From JAWWPY01 sp964412845 (GTDB lineage Bacteria > Actinomycetota > Actinomycetes > Streptosporangiales > Streptosporangiaceae), in assembly GCA_964412845.1 (NCBI GenBank), contig CAYPQM010000041.1, positions 1 through 42,570 on the forward strand: DNA of 42,570 nt, given 5' to 3'. Each line of letters starts with the position of its first letter. Position 1 is the stretch's first letter. Of this stretch, positions 8,860-17,370 are shown one piece after another. The translations under genes were made by a program, and so were the position numbers. The notes beneath the pieces were generated by a model. The model was not told the origin of the DNA and made no database searches. It saw only the letters and a program-made list of their open reading frames with translations.

Positions 8860-10338
8860 GTGGCGTTGCTCAAGGCTGAGGTCCCCGCGCCGCGCGCCCC
8901 GGCGCAGCGCCTGGCCCCGCTGCACCTGGCCCCGCTGCGCCTCACCGCGCTGGCGGCCCGCAGGCGCCGCAAGCTGGTGCTGCTGATCGGCGCCGTGGCA
9001 CTGGCGGGCGCCATGTGCGTCTACGCGCTCAGCGTGGCCGCCCACCCGGCCGGCACCCTGCTTGGCGGGTACGACCTGCGGGTGTACCGCGACGCGGGGC
9101 TCATCACGCGGCACAACTCCGCGATCTTGTACCGCTGGCAGCTCGTCCCTGGAATCAGGTTCACCTACACTCCCTTCGCGGCCCTGCTTTTTGCTGCCGC
9201 CACCGTCCTCCCCTGGCTCGCGCTGAAGGCGGCGATGGCGGGCGCCAGCATCCTGGCCCTGGTGGTCACGGTCTGGATGACGTTCGGCGCCCTGGGCTGG
9301 CGCGGCCGGGCCCGGCTCGGCATCGTCTGCGCTATCGGGGCGGTGGCCTTCTGGACCGAGCCGGTTCAGCGCGCGCTGCATCTGGGCCAGGTCGAGCTGC
9401 TGCTGATGGTTCTCGTGGTCTGGGATCTTCGCCAGCCGTCCCGGCGCTGGTGGCAGGGCGCGGGCATCGGCCTGGCCGCGGGCATCAAGCTCGTCCCGCT
9501 CATCTTCATCCCCTACCTCGTGATCACCGGCCGGTTCCGGCAGGCCGCGGTGGCCGTGGCGGCGCTTGCGGCCACGGTCGCGGCCGGCTGGGCGGCGCTC
9601 CCCCGGGCCTCCGCGCAGTGGTGGCTCGGGCCCGAGTTCCTGCGCGCTGACCGGACCGGATTCGTCGGGTTTGTGGCGAACCAGTCGCTGCGCGGCGTGA
9701 TCACCCGGCTGGCGGGCAGCGTTAACGCGGCGACCCCAGCCTGGCTGGCGATCTCCGCGGCTACCTTCGCGCTCGGCCTGATCGCGGCGGCCTTGCTGCA
9801 CCACTCGGGGCGGACGGCGCAAGGCTGGGCCGCCTGCGCACTGACCGGGCTGCTCGTGTCGCCGATCAGCTGGGACCATCACTGGGTGTGGATCGCGCCG
9901 ATCCTGGCCGTGCTGGCGGACCAGGCGGTGCGAGCGCGTGGGATACCCCGCTGGTCAGGGTGGGCGCTGCTGGCCGGGCTGGCGCTCATCTTCGGTGCCT
10001 GGCCGAGCCTGTGGCGCAGCCATGCGGCGCTCGTGCCGTGGGGGCTCATCTGGTATGCCCCCGGAACCCCGGCCGGCGCCTACAGTCAGGCCAGCCCGAG
10101 CGAGTACCACTGGCACGGGCTGGCGCTCCTCGCTGGCAATGCCTACATCCTGGCCGGGCTCGTGCTGTTCGCGATGATGGTCGGGTCAGCGGCCCGCGCC
10201 TGGCGGCCCCGCCGGGGCGGCGCCGCGCTGGCCCTGCTGCGCCCGCTACGGGCGGCCCCAGCCCCGCCGGGGGCTGCCGCAGCCCCGCCGCGGCACCTGG
10301 TCTTCGCCGAAGGCAGCCCGGCCGACGTAGCCTCATGA
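8860..10338 (+). CDS. GT87-family (DUF2029) integral membrane glycosyltransferase, copy 2
   Basis: This paralogue of the preceding gene has about 492 residues. The two share long stretches such as GAGIGLAAGIKLVPL, NQSLRG, ALTGLLVSPISWDHHWVW and GNAY(V/I)LAGLVLF. It has the loop motif GYDLRVYRDAG with the candidate catalytic Asp, RFTYTPFAALLF, and around ten membrane helices. Its C-terminus is an Ala/Pro-rich tail. The GTG at 8860 is chosen because AGGAGGA (8846-8852) sits 7-8 bases before it; the GTG at 8827 lacks such a site and would add 11 residues. Function is inferred as polyprenyl-phosphomannose-dependent mannosyl transfer outside the membrane; donor and acceptor are not proven. fdhD follows after 25 bases. 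Confidence 0.85.
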   Translation: MALLKAEVPAPRAPAQRLAPLHLAPLRLTALAARRRRKLVLLIGAVALAGAMCVYALSVAAHPAGTLLGGYDLRVYRDAGLITRHNSAILYRWQLVPGIRFTYTPFAALLFAAATVLPWLALKAAMAGASILALVVTVWMTFGALGWRGRARLGIVCAIGAVAFWTEPVQRALHLGQVELLLMVLVVWDLRQPSRRWWQGAGIGLAAGIKLVPLIFIPYLVITGRFRQAAVAVAALAATVAAGWAALPRASAQWWLGPEFLRADRTGFVGFVANQSLRGVITRLAGSVNAATPAWLAISAATFALGLIAAALLHHSGRTAQGWAACALTGLLVSPISWDHHWVWIAPILAVLADQAVRARGIPRWSGWALLAGLALIFGAWPSLWRSHAALVPWGLIWYAPGTPAGAYSQASPSEYHWHGLALLAGNAYILAGLVLFAMMVGSAARAWRPRRGGAALALLRPLRAAPAPPGAAAAPPRHLVFAEGSPADVAS

Positions 10339-10363
10339 GGGCGAGATGTCGCGGGAGGCGGTC

Positions 10364-11170
10364 ATGGCCGGCAGGACGGCGAGACGGCGGGTGCTGCGGG
10401 TCCGGGTACCCGCTGGGCCGGGTGATGACGCCCGCGCGGACCTGCTCGCGGTGGAAGAGCCGCTGGAGATCCGGATCGGCGGCGAGCCGCTGGCGGTGAC
10501 CATGCGCACCCCCGGCGACGATATTGACCTGGCCGCGGGGTTCCTGGCCAGCGAAGGAGTCATCGCCTCGGCATCGGATGTCACGTCGATCAAGATGTGT
10601 GACGGCAACGTGGCCGACGTGACGCTGGGTCCCGGCGTCGCGCTGCCCGATGCGGGGCTGCGCCGGAACTTCCTGACCAGCAGCGCCTGCGGCGTCTGCG
10701 GCAAGGACAGCATCGACGCGATCCGGGTCCGGGCCAGTTACGACGTGTCTGCCGACCCGGTGCGGGTCTCCGCCGGGCTGCTCGTCTCGCTGCCGGACCG
10801 GCTGCGGGACGAGCAGCGGGTGTTCGCGAGCACTGGCGGGCTGCACGCGGCGGGGCTCTTCACGGCTGACGGCACGCTGCTCGCCCTGCGCGAGGATGTG
10901 GGCAGGCACAACGCGGTTGACAAGATCGTTGGCTGGGCGCTGCGCGACGAGCGGCTGCCGCTGGCCGGATGCGTTCTGCTGGTGAGCGGCCGAGCGTCAT
11001 TCGAACTGGCCCAGAAAGCCCTGGTCGCGGGCATCCCCGTGCTGGCCGCGGTGTCCGCGCCGTCTTCGCTGGCCGCGGAACTCGCCGACGAGTCAGGCAT
11101 GACCCTGATCGGCTTCCTGCGCGGGGCCTCGATGAACGTCTACACCGGGGCGCAGCGCCTGACGCCGTGA
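10364..11170 (+). CDS. fdhD: Formate dehydrogenase accessory sulfurtransferase FdhD
   Basis: FdhD moves sulfur from a cysteine desulfurase to the bis-MGD molybdenum or tungsten cofactor of formate dehydrogenase. The protein of about 268 residues shows EEPLEIRIGG, TPGDDIDLAAGFLASEG, the sulfur-carrying Cys loop SSACGVCGKDSID and EDVGRHNAVDKI, and ends in the family pattern RGASMNVYTG. The ATG at 10364 has GGAGG five bases upstream; an in-frame ATG at 10346 would add six residues. No formate dehydrogenase subunit lies in the window, so the target enzyme is elsewhere. With selD nearby and CO2-fixation genes 20 kb away, formate oxidation may supply reductant, but that is inference. Confidence 0.92.
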   Translation: MAGRTARRRVLRVRVPAGPGDDARADLLAVEEPLEIRIGGEPLAVTMRTPGDDIDLAAGFLASEGVIASASDVTSIKMCDGNVADVTLGPGVALPDAGLRRNFLTSSACGVCGKDSIDAIRVRASYDVSADPVRVSAGLLVSLPDRLRDEQRVFASTGGLHAAGLFTADGTLLALREDVGRHNAVDKIVGWALRDERLPLAGCVLLVSGRASFELAQKALVAGIPVLAAVSAPSSLAAELADESGMTLIGFLRGASMNVYTGAQRLTP

Positions 11171-11224
11171 GTCCACACGGCTGCGCCAGGTAAGCGGATC
11201 GGCCGCCTGGGGCGTTGGAGTGTC

Positions 11225-11761
11225 GTGAGCCCAGAGCGAGACGATTTCGCCGAGTTTTACCAGGCATCCAAGGACGACTGCCTGCGGACGGTGGTGGCCA
11301 GCACAGGTGACCGGCAGGCGGCCGAGGATGCGGTCGCCGAGGCGTTCGCCCGGGCATGGGCGGCGTGGCGGACGGTGAGCCGTCACCCGGCGCCGCAGGC
11401 GTGGGTCGTGCGCACCGCGCTCAACGCCAACGTGTCGTGGTGGCGCCGCCGCCGCCGTGAGGTGGGCCTCGCCGGCCACGGCGCCGGGCCGCCGTGGCGT
11501 CCCGGCGCCGGGCGTACGGCACCTCCGGCTGATGGCCTGGCCGACAGCCCGGTCGACCAGGCCATCATGGCCGCCTTGCGGCAGCTCCCGGCCCGGCAGC
11601 GAGAGGTTATCGCGCTGCGGATCTTTCTCGATCTGGACACCGCGCACACGGCCGACGCCCTCGGCATCGCGCCCGGGACAGTGACGGCGCATCTGGCCCG
11701 CGCTATCGCCACGCTGCGCGAAAACTTCATGACCCACGAGGATGCGGAGATGCAGCCATGA
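11225..11761 (+). CDS. ECF sigma-70 factor, SigE-like family
   Basis: This 178-residue sigma factor has only region 2 (FAEFYQASKDDCLRTV to ALNANVSWWRRRRRE, about residues 7-75) and region 4 (MAALRQLPARQREVIALRIF through GIAPGTVTAHLARAIATLRE, about 112-170), joined by a Gly/Pro-rich linker. It should direct RNA polymerase to a limited stress regulon. The start is GTG with GGAG four bases upstream. Its stop overlaps the ATG of the next gene by four bases (ATGA), so the two are probably translationally coupled and the partner is the likely anti-sigma factor. Targets cannot be told. Confidence 0.9.
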   Translation: MSPERDDFAEFYQASKDDCLRTVVASTGDRQAAEDAVAEAFARAWAAWRTVSRHPAPQAWVVRTALNANVSWWRRRRREVGLAGHGAGPPWRPGAGRTAPPADGLADSPVDQAIMAALRQLPARQREVIALRIFLDLDTAHTADALGIAPGTVTAHLARAIATLRENFMTHEDAEMQP

Positions 11762-12393
11762 AGGACGACGATCTGATGGCCGCGGTGCGGCAGCCCTTCG
11801 CCGGGATCACCATGACGATGCCACTGGATGCGGTGATCGCCCGGGGGCGGTCCAGGCGCCGGCGCCGGCGCCTGCCGGGGCTGACAGCGGCCACTGTGTC
11901 GGCCGTGGCGGGCGTGGCCCTGGTCGTGTCCGCGCTCGGTGGCGGCACCGGTCGCAGTGCCCCGGCGCCCGCCGATCTGGCCGCCTGGACCGTCGTCAGG
12001 CAGCCCAGCGGCATTATCGCCGTGACCGTGCGAGAACTCAGCGATCCGGCCGGTCTGCAGCGGACGCTGAACGCCGACAAGGTTCCGGCGGTTGTGGTCT
12101 TCGACGAGCCCGCGCACGCGGGGTGCGACTACTCCGGCCACACTTTGGCGATCCTGCGGAAGGTCCTGCAGCGACGGCCATCGGCCACCGGTGCGGTCTT
12201 CCTCATCGATCCGGCCGCCATCCCGAGCGGTGCCCGGCTATGGCTCGACGTCGGCTCCGCCACGGCCCGGCCCTCATCCCCCAGCCCGCAACCATCGGCG
12301 GGCAAGCCGAGCGGCATCGTGCGGCCCGGTCTGCCGGTCTGGGCAGTCGCGATAACGCTGCTCGCACCCGGCCGCGATTGCCCGTCGGGTTGA
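11758..12393 (+). CDS. Putative membrane anti-sigma factor partner of the ECF sigma gene
   Basis: The 211-residue protein has a short cytoplasmic N-terminus (about 35 residues) ending in a run of six arginines, one membrane helix (LTAATVSAVAGVALVVSALGG), and an outer domain of about 145 residues with Pro/Ser-rich patches. This layout, and the ATGA overlap with the sigma gene, fit a transmembrane anti-sigma factor, but no zinc-binding ZAS motif (HxxxCxxC) is present, so the mechanism is unclear. It could instead be an extracytoplasmic sensor. The poly-Arg segment is encoded by a 22-base perfect palindrome (11853-11874). Confidence 0.65.
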   Translation: MKDDDLMAAVRQPFAGITMTMPLDAVIARGRSRRRRRRLPGLTAATVSAVAGVALVVSALGGGTGRSAPAPADLAAWTVVRQPSGIIAVTVRELSDPAGLQRTLNADKVPAVVVFDEPAHAGCDYSGHTLAILRKVLQRRPSATGAVFLIDPAAIPSGARLWLDVGSATARPSSPSPQPSAGKPSGIVRPGLPVWAVAITLLAPGRDCPSG

Positions 12394-12459
12394 CGGCCGG
12401 ATAGCGGGTGGCGGGGCTCCATGAGCCCCGCCACCCGCCTGCGGGCACCGCCGCCACCG

Positions 12460-12465
12460 GATAAT
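12460..12465 (+). promoter_or_regulatory. Candidate -10 element for leaderless methyltransferase transcript
   Basis: GATAAT is one base from the TATAAT consensus and ends six bases before the ATG at 12472, with no ribosome site between. This suggests that transcription starts at or next to the A of the start codon. Confidence 0.4.
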
Positions 12466-12471
12466 TCCGGT

Positions 12472-13317
12472 ATGGCTTCAAACCGGGAGCGTCTCCGTGC
12501 GACCTTCGACCAGGACGCGGAACGCTATGACCGAGCACGCCCCGGCCACCCGGCAGCCCTCGTCGCGAGTCTGGCCGGGCTTGCCGGCATCGGGGCTGGC
12601 CGCCGGGTGCTGGAGATCGGGCCGGGCACGGGCCAGCTCACCGTGCCGCTCGCCCGGCTCGGCGGCCGTATCACCGCAGTGGAACTCGGCCCGAACCTGG
12701 CCGCGGTCACCCGCCGCAAGCTGGCCAGATTCCCGGATGCGCGGGTGGTGGTCACGGCGTTCGAGGACTGTCCGCTGCCTGCCGAGCCGTTCGACGCGGT
12801 GGTGTCGGCCACCGCGTTCCACTGGATCGACCCGGAAATCCGGTTCGCCAAGGCCGCCGCCGCACTGCGCCCCGGCGGGGTGCTGGCGATCGTCGGGACC
12901 GAGCATGTGGCCGGGGGCACGCCCGGGTTCTTCGAGGAAGCGCAGGCCTGTTACAAGCGCTGGGACCCGGGCACGCCGCCGGATGGCGTCCAGCTGCTCG
13001 CGGCGGCGAACGTGATGGCCCGCGAAAGGCGGCAGGCGGATGCCGACCTGGCGGCCACTGGCCTGTTCGCACCGGCCGGCTTCGGCGGCTACGAGGCCGA
13101 GGTGTCGTACTCCACCGCCAGCTATCTGGACACGCTGCGGACCTATTCCAGCACGCTCGGCATAGATCAGCAGGCCGGCGAAGGCCTGTTGCGCTGTCTG
13201 GCCGGCCTGATCGACTCCAGCTACGGTGGCCGGATCACCAAGCGCTACCTGTTCTGGCTGTACGTCGCCCGGCGGCCGGCCCGTGATCACGATGGATCGC
13301 CTGCGGGCGGCCACTGA
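12472..13317 (+). CDS. Class I SAM-dependent methyltransferase
   Basis: The 281-residue protein has the Rossmann-fold motif I VLEIGPGTGQLTVPLA (about residues 47-62), the acidic end of strand 2 in ITAVELG, and the post-motif FDAVVSATAFHWID found in UbiE/Methyltransf_11-type enzymes. It transfers a methyl group from S-adenosylmethionine to an unknown small molecule. The ATG at 12472 is chosen because GATAAT lies just upstream at leaderless spacing and the sequence ERLRATFDQDAERYDRARPG is a typical family N-terminus; the in-frame ATG at 12421 adds 17 low-complexity residues. No neighbour suggests a substrate. Confidence 0.85.
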   Translation: MASNRERLRATFDQDAERYDRARPGHPAALVASLAGLAGIGAGRRVLEIGPGTGQLTVPLARLGGRITAVELGPNLAAVTRRKLARFPDARVVVTAFEDCPLPAEPFDAVVSATAFHWIDPEIRFAKAAAALRPGGVLAIVGTEHVAGGTPGFFEEAQACYKRWDPGTPPDGVQLLAAANVMARERRQADADLAATGLFAPAGFGGYEAEVSYSTASYLDTLRTYSSTLGIDQQAGEGLLRCLAGLIDSSYGGRITKRYLFWLYVARRPARDHDGSPAGGH

Positions 13318-13559
13318 TCCACCGCGATCACGGCACTCCGCTGAAATTTTCCCCGGCCCTGAGCCGCTGACTGGCGCAGCGCCGCAGGCCAGGCGGCCGG
13401 CGCCCGCCGGGCGCAAGCCCGCGCGGGCCGGGGCGTTCCCGCGCGTCCATGGGCTGGATACGTTGTGGGCGCCGCTCCGGCGGCCCCGGCCCGCCTCTCC
13501 CGCTGGGGTCGCCGGGTCCGGTGCAGCCGGTCCTCCCCGCCGACCCTTGGAGCGCTGCC
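13318..13559. other. Intergenic region upstream of the GH9 cellulase gene
   Basis: This 242-base G/C-rich region should contain the cellulase promoter. Its 3' end holds a CebR/CelR-like operator (13547-13560) that overlaps the ribosome-binding site. No gene is supported. Confidence 0.5.
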
Positions 13560-13560
13560 A
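13547..13560. promoter_or_regulatory. CebR/CelR-like operator overlapping cellulase start
   Basis: TTGGAGCGCTGCCA matches the 14-base CebR/CelR operator TGGGAGCGCTCCCA of Streptomyces and Thermobifida at 12 of 14 positions, with the central GGAGCGCT intact. It covers the Shine-Dalgarno GGAG (13549-13552) and the A of the start codon. Binding by a LacI-family repressor released by cello-oligosaccharides is inferred from the site and the gene it precedes. Confidence 0.5.
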
Positions 13561-16280
13561 TGCGGAAGATGCACGCCCGTCGGATCCTCATCCTGCCCGC
13601 GGCCGGGGGCCTGCTCGCCGCGCTGTTAAGCGCGGTCAGCTCAAGCCCGGCCGGTGCCGCGCTGGCCAGCGTGCCGCACTACAGCCTGCCGCTGGCGGTG
13701 CAGGAATCGCTGTACTTCTACGACGCGCAGAAGTCCGGCCCCGCGCGCACCGACGGGGACCAGCCACTGGACTGGCGCGGTGACTCCGAGCCAACCGACA
13801 GCTGCGTGCCGCTGGTGCCGAAGTCGGCCACCGTGCCCAACGGCGTGAACATGTCGGCCGCGTTCATCGCGGCGAACAAGTCCGTGCTGGACCCGGGCAA
13901 CACCGGCTGTGTGAACCTGTCCGGCGGCTTCCACGATGCGGGCGACCACGTCAAGTTCGGCTTGCCGCAAAGCTACGCCGCGTCCGTCCTGGGCTGGGGC
14001 ATGTACGAATTCCCGCAGGCCTACCAGGCGACCAGTACCTGGAACCACGGGCTGGATGAGATGAAGTGGTTCAGCGACTACTTCCTGCGCTCCACGTTCC
14101 TGAACTCCTCCGGCCAGGTGGTGGCGTTCGCCTACCAGGTCGGCGAGGGCTCGGTGGACCACGACTACTGGGGCCCCTCCGAACTGCAGAGCCCGGCCCT
14201 GTACCCGCGGCCGGCTTACTTCGCGACGGCGCAGGCCCCGGCCGCCGACCAGGCGGCCAGCGCGGCCGCGGCGCTGGCCGTTGAGTCCCTGCTGACCGCC
14301 AGCAGCAACGCGGCCTACTCGGCGAAGTGCCTGCAGTACGCCGAGGCGCTGTACGCCTTCGCGCGGGCCAACCCCGGCACCGGCTACTCCGGGGGCTTCT
14401 ACAATTCCAGCGGCTACGTGAGCGAGGAAGCGTGGGCGGCGGACTGGCTCTACCTCGCGACCAGCAACCTCAGCTACATCAACGACATCATCTCGACCAA
14501 CTCCAGCGGCGCCTACAGCGGCTACCTGAGCAACATCATCACCAGCGCGGGCTCCACCTGGCAGAACACCTGGGTGATGAGCTGGGACGCACGCTGGGGC
14601 GGCGTGTTCTCGGTGCTCGACCCGATCGTCGCGGGGAATGCCAGCGTCCCGGCCGCGACCCAGACGGCCATCCACTACTTCAACAAGTGGCAGGTCCAGT
14701 ACTGGTCGCACGTGCCGCACGACTCCTCGGCCGACACGAACTTCATCGCGACCACCCCGGCCGGGTTCTCCTACCTCACCAGCTGGGGCGCGGCCCGGTA
14801 CAACACCGCCGCGCAGCTTGAAGCGCTGGTCTACCGGAAGAGCTTCCCGGCGGACCCGCAGAGCGCGGCGTTCAGCGACTGGGCGATGGGCCAGATGAAC
14901 TACCTGATGGGCGACAACCCGGCGAAGTGGTCCTACATCGTGGGCTTCGGCAGTACCACCCCGGGCGTCGGCTCGGAGGTGGGCGGCACGGCGACCGCGG
15001 CATCACACCCGCACCACGGCGATGCCCAGGGATCGCTGACCAACAGCCAGAGTGACCCGCTCAATGACCGGCACATCCTGTGGGGCGCGCTGGTGGGCGG
15101 GCCCAGTGCCACGGACCAGCCAGACGACGTGACCACCGACTTCGTGCTCAACGAGGTCGCCGTGGACTACAACGCGGCCATGGTCGGCGCGCTGGCCGGG
15201 CTCTACCAGTACTACGGGCCGGGCCAGACGATGACCGCGTTCACCCCGCCCGCCGAGCCGGCCGGCACCCCGTACTTCGCGAACGCGACGCTGAACCAGG
15301 ACAGCAACCAGGGCAGCCAGATCACGGTCACCGTCAACAACGTGGCCGCCGACCCGCCGCACTTCGAGACCGACATGAGCGCCCGGGTCTACTTCGACAT
15401 CAGCTCGATCTACGCGCAGGGCCAGACCATCAGCAACATCACCACCCCGGTGTACTACGACGCGGCCGGCCAGATCGATGGCACCCCGACCTCGCTGAGT
15501 GCTCCGGTGCAGTGGGGTGATGCGAACAGCTGCGTCTACTACGTCACGATCAACTGGACCGGCGACAAGATCGGGCTGCCGCCGTCGCGGGCCTTCGAGT
15601 TCGGCATCAACTCGGCGATCGGGCCGAACTTCAAGTACTACTGGAGCTCCGCCGCCTCGCCGAGCCTCACCGGCCTGGCCGCGGGGACCTACACCGCGAC
15701 GCCTGACCCGAATATCCCGGTGTATGTCGGCGGCCAGCTCGCCTACGGCCAGACGCCGCCGCTCACCGCCGACGAGAAATGCGCGCCCGGCGGATCGGGC
15801 GGGTCCGGCGGAGGGTCAGGCACGCCCTCGGTGACCGCCGAGTATGAGACCTCCGCGACGGCGGCCACCACCTCCACCATCAGCAACCAGATCGAGCTGG
15901 CCAACACCGGCACCAGCGCGATCCCGCTGTCCAGCCTCACGATCCGTTACTGGTTCACCGAGGATGGCAGCCAGGCGCTGCAGTACGCGTGTGACTACGC
16001 CCCAGTCGGCTGCGCCACGGTGGCCGGCGGCTTCGCGACGGTCAGCCCGGGGAGAACCGGCGCCGACCACTACCTGCAGATCGGCTTTACCGGCGGAGCC
16101 GGCTCACTGGCCCCGGGCGCGAGTACCGGCGGCATACAGAACCGCATCTACCAGGCGAACTACGCGACCATGACGCAGACGAACGACTACTCGTTCAACG
16201 CGGCCGACGCGAGCTTCACGGCGAACCCGCACATCACCGTCTACGACAACGGCACCCTGATCTACGGCACGGAGCCGTAA
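13560..16280 (+). CDS. Secreted GH9 endoglucanase with two CBM3-like modules
   Basis: This 906-residue secreted enzyme hydrolyses beta-1,4-glucan (cellulose). It has a signal peptide (about residues 1-35, with RRILILP and a hydrophobic core, ending SPAGA) and a GH9 (alpha/alpha)6 barrel, about residues 40-560. The barrel carries GGFHDAGDHVKFGLP (catalytic Asp pair, about base 13940), HPHHGDAQGS, and DFVLNEVAVDYNAAM with the catalytic acid Glu (about 15150). Next is a CBM3c-like module (about 580-735), then a GGSGGSGGGSG linker, and a C-terminal CBM3 with RYWFTEDG, CDYAPVGC, NDYSFNAAD and TVYDNGTLIYG. GH9-CBM3c-CBM3 order is typical of processive endoglucanases. The ATG at 13560 has GGAG seven bases upstream and directly starts the signal peptide. 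Confidence 0.94.
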   Translation: MRKMHARRILILPAAGGLLAALLSAVSSSPAGAALASVPHYSLPLAVQESLYFYDAQKSGPARTDGDQPLDWRGDSEPTDSCVPLVPKSATVPNGVNMSAAFIAANKSVLDPGNTGCVNLSGGFHDAGDHVKFGLPQSYAASVLGWGMYEFPQAYQATSTWNHGLDEMKWFSDYFLRSTFLNSSGQVVAFAYQVGEGSVDHDYWGPSELQSPALYPRPAYFATAQAPAADQAASAAAALAVESLLTASSNAAYSAKCLQYAEALYAFARANPGTGYSGGFYNSSGYVSEEAWAADWLYLATSNLSYINDIISTNSSGAYSGYLSNIITSAGSTWQNTWVMSWDARWGGVFSVLDPIVAGNASVPAATQTAIHYFNKWQVQYWSHVPHDSSADTNFIATTPAGFSYLTSWGAARYNTAAQLEALVYRKSFPADPQSAAFSDWAMGQMNYLMGDNPAKWSYIVGFGSTTPGVGSEVGGTATAASHPHHGDAQGSLTNSQSDPLNDRHILWGALVGGPSATDQPDDVTTDFVLNEVAVDYNAAMVGALAGLYQYYGPGQTMTAFTPPAEPAGTPYFANATLNQDSNQGSQITVTVNNVAADPPHFETDMSARVYFDISSIYAQGQTISNITTPVYYDAAGQIDGTPTSLSAPVQWGDANSCVYYVTINWTGDKIGLPPSRAFEFGINSAIGPNFKYYWSSAASPSLTGLAAGTYTATPDPNIPVYVGGQLAYGQTPPLTADEKCAPGGSGGSGGGSGTPSVTAEYETSATAATTSTISNQIELANTGTSAIPLSSLTIRYWFTEDGSQALQYACDYAPVGCATVAGGFATVSPGRTGADHYLQIGFTGGAGSLAPGASTGGIQNRIYQANYATMTQTNDYSFNAADASFTANPHITVYDNGTLIYGTEP

Positions 16281-16292
16281 GGCAGCCCCCGT

Positions 16293-16306
16293 ACCGCGAT
16301 CGCGGT
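16293..16306. terminator. 14-bp perfect palindrome just after the cellulase stop
   Basis: ACCGCGATCGCGGT begins 12 bases after the GH9 stop. As RNA it would fold into a short stem with a four-base loop. It may be part of a terminator without a U-tract; a protein-binding site is the alternative. Confidence 0.3.
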
Positions 16307-16414
16307 CGCCGGTCTCCTCATCCTGACCACCCCGATCCTGCTCCCCCGCCGCGGCCACGCGCCATGCTGCGAGCGAGAACTGACCGGGAGTCACACATGA
16401 CTCACCGCAACCCG

Positions 16415-16460
16415 GCACTGACTGGCCGCCGATAAGCGGCCTGCCATGCCGGTCAGCCGC
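16415..16460. terminator. Candidate bidirectional terminator between GH9 and ABC permease genes
   Basis: A perfect 6-base stem GGCCGC/GCGGCC with loop CGATAA (16424-16441) is nested within outer arms near 16418-16425 and 16450-16457 (CTGACTGG against CCGGTCAG, one G-T wobble). It lies between two convergent genes. There is no U-tract, as is common in actinobacteria. Confidence 0.45.
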
Positions 16461-16470
16461 GCGGCCGGCG

Positions 16471-17370
16471 CTACCTCGCGCTCGCGGGATCGGCCAGGCC
16501 CCAGCGGCGGCGGATCCGGCCATCGGCGATGTTGAACAGGCCATCCACCATGATGCCGAGCAGCAGGATCACGATCATGATCGAAATCGCCCCCGGCATG
16601 TCGGTCTGGTCCTGGTCGTTGGACAGCAGTACGCCGATCGACGAGGTGTTGGCGATGATCACCAGCAGTTCGCCCGCCATCAGGCTGCGCCAGGCGAACG
16701 CCCAGCCCTGCTTGAGGCCGGCCACATAGGTCGGCAGCGACGCGGGCAGGATCAGATGCCGGTACAGCGCGATCCGGCGCAGGCCCATGGTCTTGCCCGC
16801 CCGCAGCAGCAGCGGCGGGGTGTAGTCCACCCCCGCGATCAGGCCGTTGGCGATCGACGGCGCGGCGCCCAGCACGATGACGAACAGGATGGCGGAGGTA
16901 TTCAACCCGAAAAAAATGATCGCGAACGGGAACCAGGCGATGGACGGCATCGTCTGCAGGCCGGTGATCAGCGATCCGACCGCCGCGCGCAGCGGCGCGA
17001 TCCGGGACACCAGGGCGCCGATGCACGAGCCGATGATCAGGGCCAGCCCGAAGCCGATGACGGCGCGCTTCATGGTGGTGCCGATGGCCGACCAGAGCAG
17101 CGTGTGGTGCGCCTGACCCCACAGGTCAGGGAGCACCGTGGCTGGCCCGGGGAAGACCGCCGGGCTCTTCCAGCCGCTGAGGTAGACGAGTTCCCAGAGT
17201 CCGAGGACGATCGCCAGGGCGAGCAGTTTCGGCCAGGCGGCGACCCAGATCTTCTCCGGGAGCCGCCGCCGTGGTGTGACCTGGACCAGGTCCAGGTTGT
17301 CCAGTCCGGCGATCGCCGCCGCCGGGGTCTCCGTCGGCGGGGTGCCATGCGCCGAGGTGTCAACTGCCAT
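16471..17370 (-). CDS. ABC transporter permease, SsuC/TauC type
   Basis: This 299-residue inner-membrane permease belongs to the sulfonate/nitrate/taurine importer family. After a polar N-terminus of about 45 residues come about six helices (LLALAIVLGLWELVYL, AVIGFGLALIIGSCIGALV, ILFVIVLGAAPSIANGLI and others) and the cytoplasmic EAA-type loop GLRRIALYRHLILPASLPTYVAGLKQGWAFAW. It starts ATG with GAGGTGA upstream and overlaps the end of the ATPase gene by 11 bases, so the order of transcription is binding protein, ATPase, permease. The substrate is not certain. Confidence 0.9.
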   Translation of the reverse strand: MAVDTSAHGTPPTETPAAAIAGLDNLDLVQVTPRRRLPEKIWVAAWPKLLALAIVLGLWELVYLSGWKSPAVFPGPATVLPDLWGQAHHTLLWSAIGTTMKRAVIGFGLALIIGSCIGALVSRIAPLRAAVGSLITGLQTMPSIAWFPFAIIFFGLNTSAILFVIVLGAAPSIANGLIAGVDYTPPLLLRAGKTMGLRRIALYRHLILPASLPTYVAGLKQGWAFAWRSLMAGELLVIIANTSSIGVLLSNDQDQTDMPGAISIMIVILLLGIMVDGLFNIADGRIRRRWGLADPASAR

